Assembly (NCBI RefSeq): GCF_018403185.1
Contig: NZ_BOSE01000001.1
Coordinates: 682,001 to 746,000, forward strand
DNA length: 64,000 bases
Direction of reading: 5' to 3'
DNA from: Paenibacillus montaniterrae
GTDB lineage: Bacteria; Bacillota; Bacilli; Paenibacillales; Paenibacillaceae
The position numbers and the translations under genes are program-made. Positions 61,934 through 64,000 of the stretch are shown here, in pieces (the first letter of the stretch is position 1; every line of letters begins with the position of its first letter). Below the pieces are notes generated by a model. That model was not told the DNA's origin and ran no database searches. It saw only the letters and a program-made list of their open reading frames with translations.

Positions 61934-64000
61934 TTATTGCATAATGGCGCGTACAATGCGATTTCCGGAGAAGCCAACGATCATCGTTTTATTCGTTTTA
62001 AGCTCAGTGAAGGCAATCGTTTTGCCCGAAGCATCTACGAATTGAGCCTCATCATAAAGCACTGAATACGTTTTGTTGTCCAGCTTGAACGTTACTTGCT
62101 TCGTTGCTGTTGAGATCGCCGAAATCGTTGCTTGATGCGTCTCATAGAAACGGAAGTTTACGACCGATCCATCCTTGGAAGACAAATCTGCCGTTACATT
62201 TACGCCCTTCTTCAAATCAAGCGGCGTCAAATTCGATTTGGTCAAGCTTTCGAAGGTCGCGCCTTTATAATTCAATTGAGTCAATGTTCCGTCTGCAAGC
62301 TGCAGCTCGACAATTTCATCGAAATAGTTTACATCCGTAACGAGTCCATCCACCTCAGACATCATATCAAAGTAAACGATATTCTTTTTGCCGTCAGCTT
62401 CAACATAACGCAAGGTCAAGCCTTTCCATTCCAGCGGATTCATGCTCAAATGATTGCGATTAACCAGCACGCCATTGATCATATAGCGTGTAGCATCTGT
62501 AAGGAATAGCGCTTCAGCCTTCAAGCCTGACGCATCCAGTACAGTAACGAGCTGTTTGGCTGGATCATAGCTGACGATAGAAGGCAAATACAGCGTTTTA
62601 AGGTCAACAGACGGCACAGAAATGTCGATAACCTCATCCTTGCCATTCATCGTTAAAACAACCTTGTCTGCATTGGCGATTAGCTGATCAAGCGTTGCAT
62701 GCTTCACATATGGAATGGTGACCGTTGGTGCTTTTGACAAGTACTTGCTTACAAGCCCGCTGTCCGTCTTGATCGTAATCATATTGTTGGACGTAATGTA
62801 GGATACATATGTGCCAGTAACAGTACTTGTTGCTTGTTCGCCTTCCGTAATTAGCTCAATCGAGATAACCTTAGGCGTAGCGCGGAACGTATCGCGAATA
62901 ATTTTTATTCTGCTGTCTTCCCTAAGATTCGTAATAGCTAGCTGGTTGCCAGCGGAATCTCGCACGATGGTACTGTCATCATATGGAACTGCAACCGGGT
63001 TGTCATTAACCCAAATATAGATGATTTTTTCATTGGTATTGATTCTGCCTACCGGAGCTGTCGTTTCTTCGATATATCGTGTTGAGCCTTGCGTTTCTAT
63101 AAATTTTGCCTGATCGTTCAGTTCGATCACTGCAACCTCTGTATAAAGCTCAATACGGCTTTTTTCGACAGCAAAATCAGAATCGCTGCTGTAAAATCCT
63201 GTGGATGCATCAATACTGTACGTTTTTTCCACGCCATCCTCATAAACGGTAATGGAGTTGGCAGTCAACGCAGTAACGATGCCATAATGCTGACCAGCGG
63301 CCTCAATCGGAAAATCCTTTTGCGCGCGGCTCAGTATCGTGGCAAAGCTTGCGCGGTTAATTGGGGATTTGGGAGCAAACTTTGTTTCTGTATAGCCTTT
63401 AATCAAGCCAAGCTCTACTGCAGCATTAACATAGCCCAAATAGCTGCTGTCAATCTCTGCCTTGTCCTCAAACGCCGATTGAGCAGTAGCTAGCTGCTGT
63501 GCCTTATCTTCCTCACCAATCGTATTAATGATCAGCTTTGTTACCCATTCACGAGAAGCTGGTTTAGCCCCCCATTTTTCCTCAGGCTTTGCTGCAGCTG
63601 CCGCATATTCCTCTTCGCGGTTCAGCAAGCCTTTTTCAAATGCAAGCTCTATGTATGGCTTATAATCTTCTTTAACATAGAAGCCATCCTGGAAGACGAT
63701 TAATTGATTTTTATTGACTTCGCTTTCAAGACCTGCAAAACGAATCGCCATAATAACTGCTTCTTCCTGGCTGATCGTATTGTTGTACTTGAACGTAAAT
63801 TCTCCCGTTGCCTTGTTTTCATAGCCTTTAACAATTTGCTGCAAGGATAGGCGATATATATGCTTCTCAGCATACAGTCCAGCAGGAACATCTTTAAATG
63901 GCGTAATGCCTGTCGCTTCGGCTGCCTGGACAATTGGCGCCTGCTTGGTCAACACTGGCAGTGCTACTCCGCTTACTAGCGTAAATGCAAGTGCCCCAGT
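61934..64000 (-). CDS. S-layer homology (SLH) domain protein, N-terminus outside the window
   Basis: The frame is open through the right edge; the residues there (LAFTLVSGVALPVLTK) are the middle of a signal peptide ending near QAAEA, so only a few N-terminal codons are missing (about 688 codons here). Three SLH-like modules (about 15-70, 75-135, 145-210: ITPFKDVPAGLYAEKHIYRL, DYKPYIELAFEKGLL, SSYLGYVNAAVELGLIKGYT) bind secondary cell-wall polymer. The remainder (about 215-688) is a string of small beta-rich modules (NSITVYEDGVEKTYSID-type, TVTGTYVSYITSNNMITIKTD) with no catalytic motif. Surface-anchored, function unknown. Terminator at 61877. Confidence 0.88.
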   Translation of the reverse strand, partial: TGALAFTLVSGVALPVLTKQAPIVQAAEATGITPFKDVPAGLYAEKHIYRLSLQQIVKGYENKATGEFTFKYNNTISQEEAVIMAIRFAGLESEVNKNQLIVFQDGFYVKEDYKPYIELAFEKGLLNREEEYAAAAAKPEEKWGAKPASREWVTKLIINTIGEEDKAQQLATAQSAFEDKAEIDSSYLGYVNAAVELGLIKGYTETKFAPKSPINRASFATILSRAQKDFPIEAAGQHYGIVTALTANSITVYEDGVEKTYSIDASTGFYSSDSDFAVEKSRIELYTEVAVIELNDQAKFIETQGSTRYIEETTAPVGRINTNEKIIYIWVNDNPVAVPYDDSTIVRDSAGNQLAITNLREDSRIKIIRDTFRATPKVISIELITEGEQATSTVTGTYVSYITSNNMITIKTDSGLVSKYLSKAPTVTIPYVKHATLDQLIANADKVVLTMNGKDEVIDISVPSVDLKTLYLPSIVSYDPAKQLVTVLDASGLKAEALFLTDATRYMINGVLVNRNHLSMNPLEWKGLTLRYVEADGKKNIVYFDMMSEVDGLVTDVNYFDEIVELQLADGTLTQLNYKGATFESLTKSNLTPLDLKKGVNVTADLSSKDGSVVNFRFYETHQATISAISTATKQVTFKLDNKTYSVLYDEAQFVDASGKTIAFTELKTNKTMIVGFSGNRIVRAIMQ

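Overview
This window looks like a chromosome segment of a spore-forming, low-GC Gram-positive bacterium of the Paenibacillaceae (Paenibacillus or a close relative). Three things point there. The sporulation genes spoVK and cotE are present. The minus-strand order cotE ... mutS-mutL-(methyltransferase)-miaA-hfq ... spoVK-ynbB-glnR-glnA matches the Bacillus gene order, with hflX/ynbA and miaB missing from it and a penicillin-binding protein gene lying inside it. Ribosome binding sites are strong GGAGG types, many genes start with TTG or GTG, and an S-layer-homology protein sits at the right edge. No rRNA, tRNA, CRISPR array or insertion sequence with a transposase was seen.

Layout. 1-4.6 kb: an AT-rich accessory stretch of small membrane proteins and a lipoprotein, with a frameshifted uridine-kinase-like gene. 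4.6-21.5 kb: ferredoxin, then a minus-strand block with nitrogen control (glnR, glnA with a GlnR box), ynbB, spoVK with a sigma-E-like promoter, a YdcF protein, a DUF402 protein, PBP1A, hfq, miaA, an RsmJ-like methyltransferase, mutL and mutS. 21.5-22.4 kb: an array of palindromic repeats. 22.4-26.8 kb: a small hypothetical gene, a TetR/hydrolase operon under a double operator, a phiEco32-type amidoligase and cotE. 27.0-27.5 kb: a second repeat array. 27.5-33 kb: an aromatic-acid-exporter-like protein, an SsuABC/Thi5-type ABC importer and an M32 carboxypeptidase. 33-43 kb: YqkB, DUF309, an ECF-type promoter driving two small genes, a GH18 protein with six N-terminal repeats, a TetR regulator with a perfect palindromic operator, an rRNA-methyltransferase/pseudouridine-synthase pair, CapA, and an MFS/MarR pair. 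43.5-48 kb: topoisomerase IV (parE-parC). 48-50 kb: a LysM-M14 peptidase and a third repeat array. 50-64 kb: yqkE, purT, an AAA ATPase, a heterodimeric ABC exporter, nth with an unknown small gene and a two-headed dynamin, and an S-layer protein running off the edge.

Most unusual content: three intergenic arrays (21.55-22.36, 27.01-27.53 and 49.58-50.07 kb) built from the same two imperfect palindromes. Type I is about 140-180 bp. Type II is about 168 bp and occurs in seven copies. The type II stems differ between copies mostly by compensatory changes and G-U wobbles, so base pairing seems to be what is conserved. The arrays keep a fixed order (type I, then two or three type II), share the same I/II junction, lie directly next to gene ends (one supplies a stop codon) and occupy the space where the mutS promoter should be. 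I do not recognise this family. Coordinates of genes reflect starts I re-chose from ribosome binding sites where the longest open frame was unlikely.
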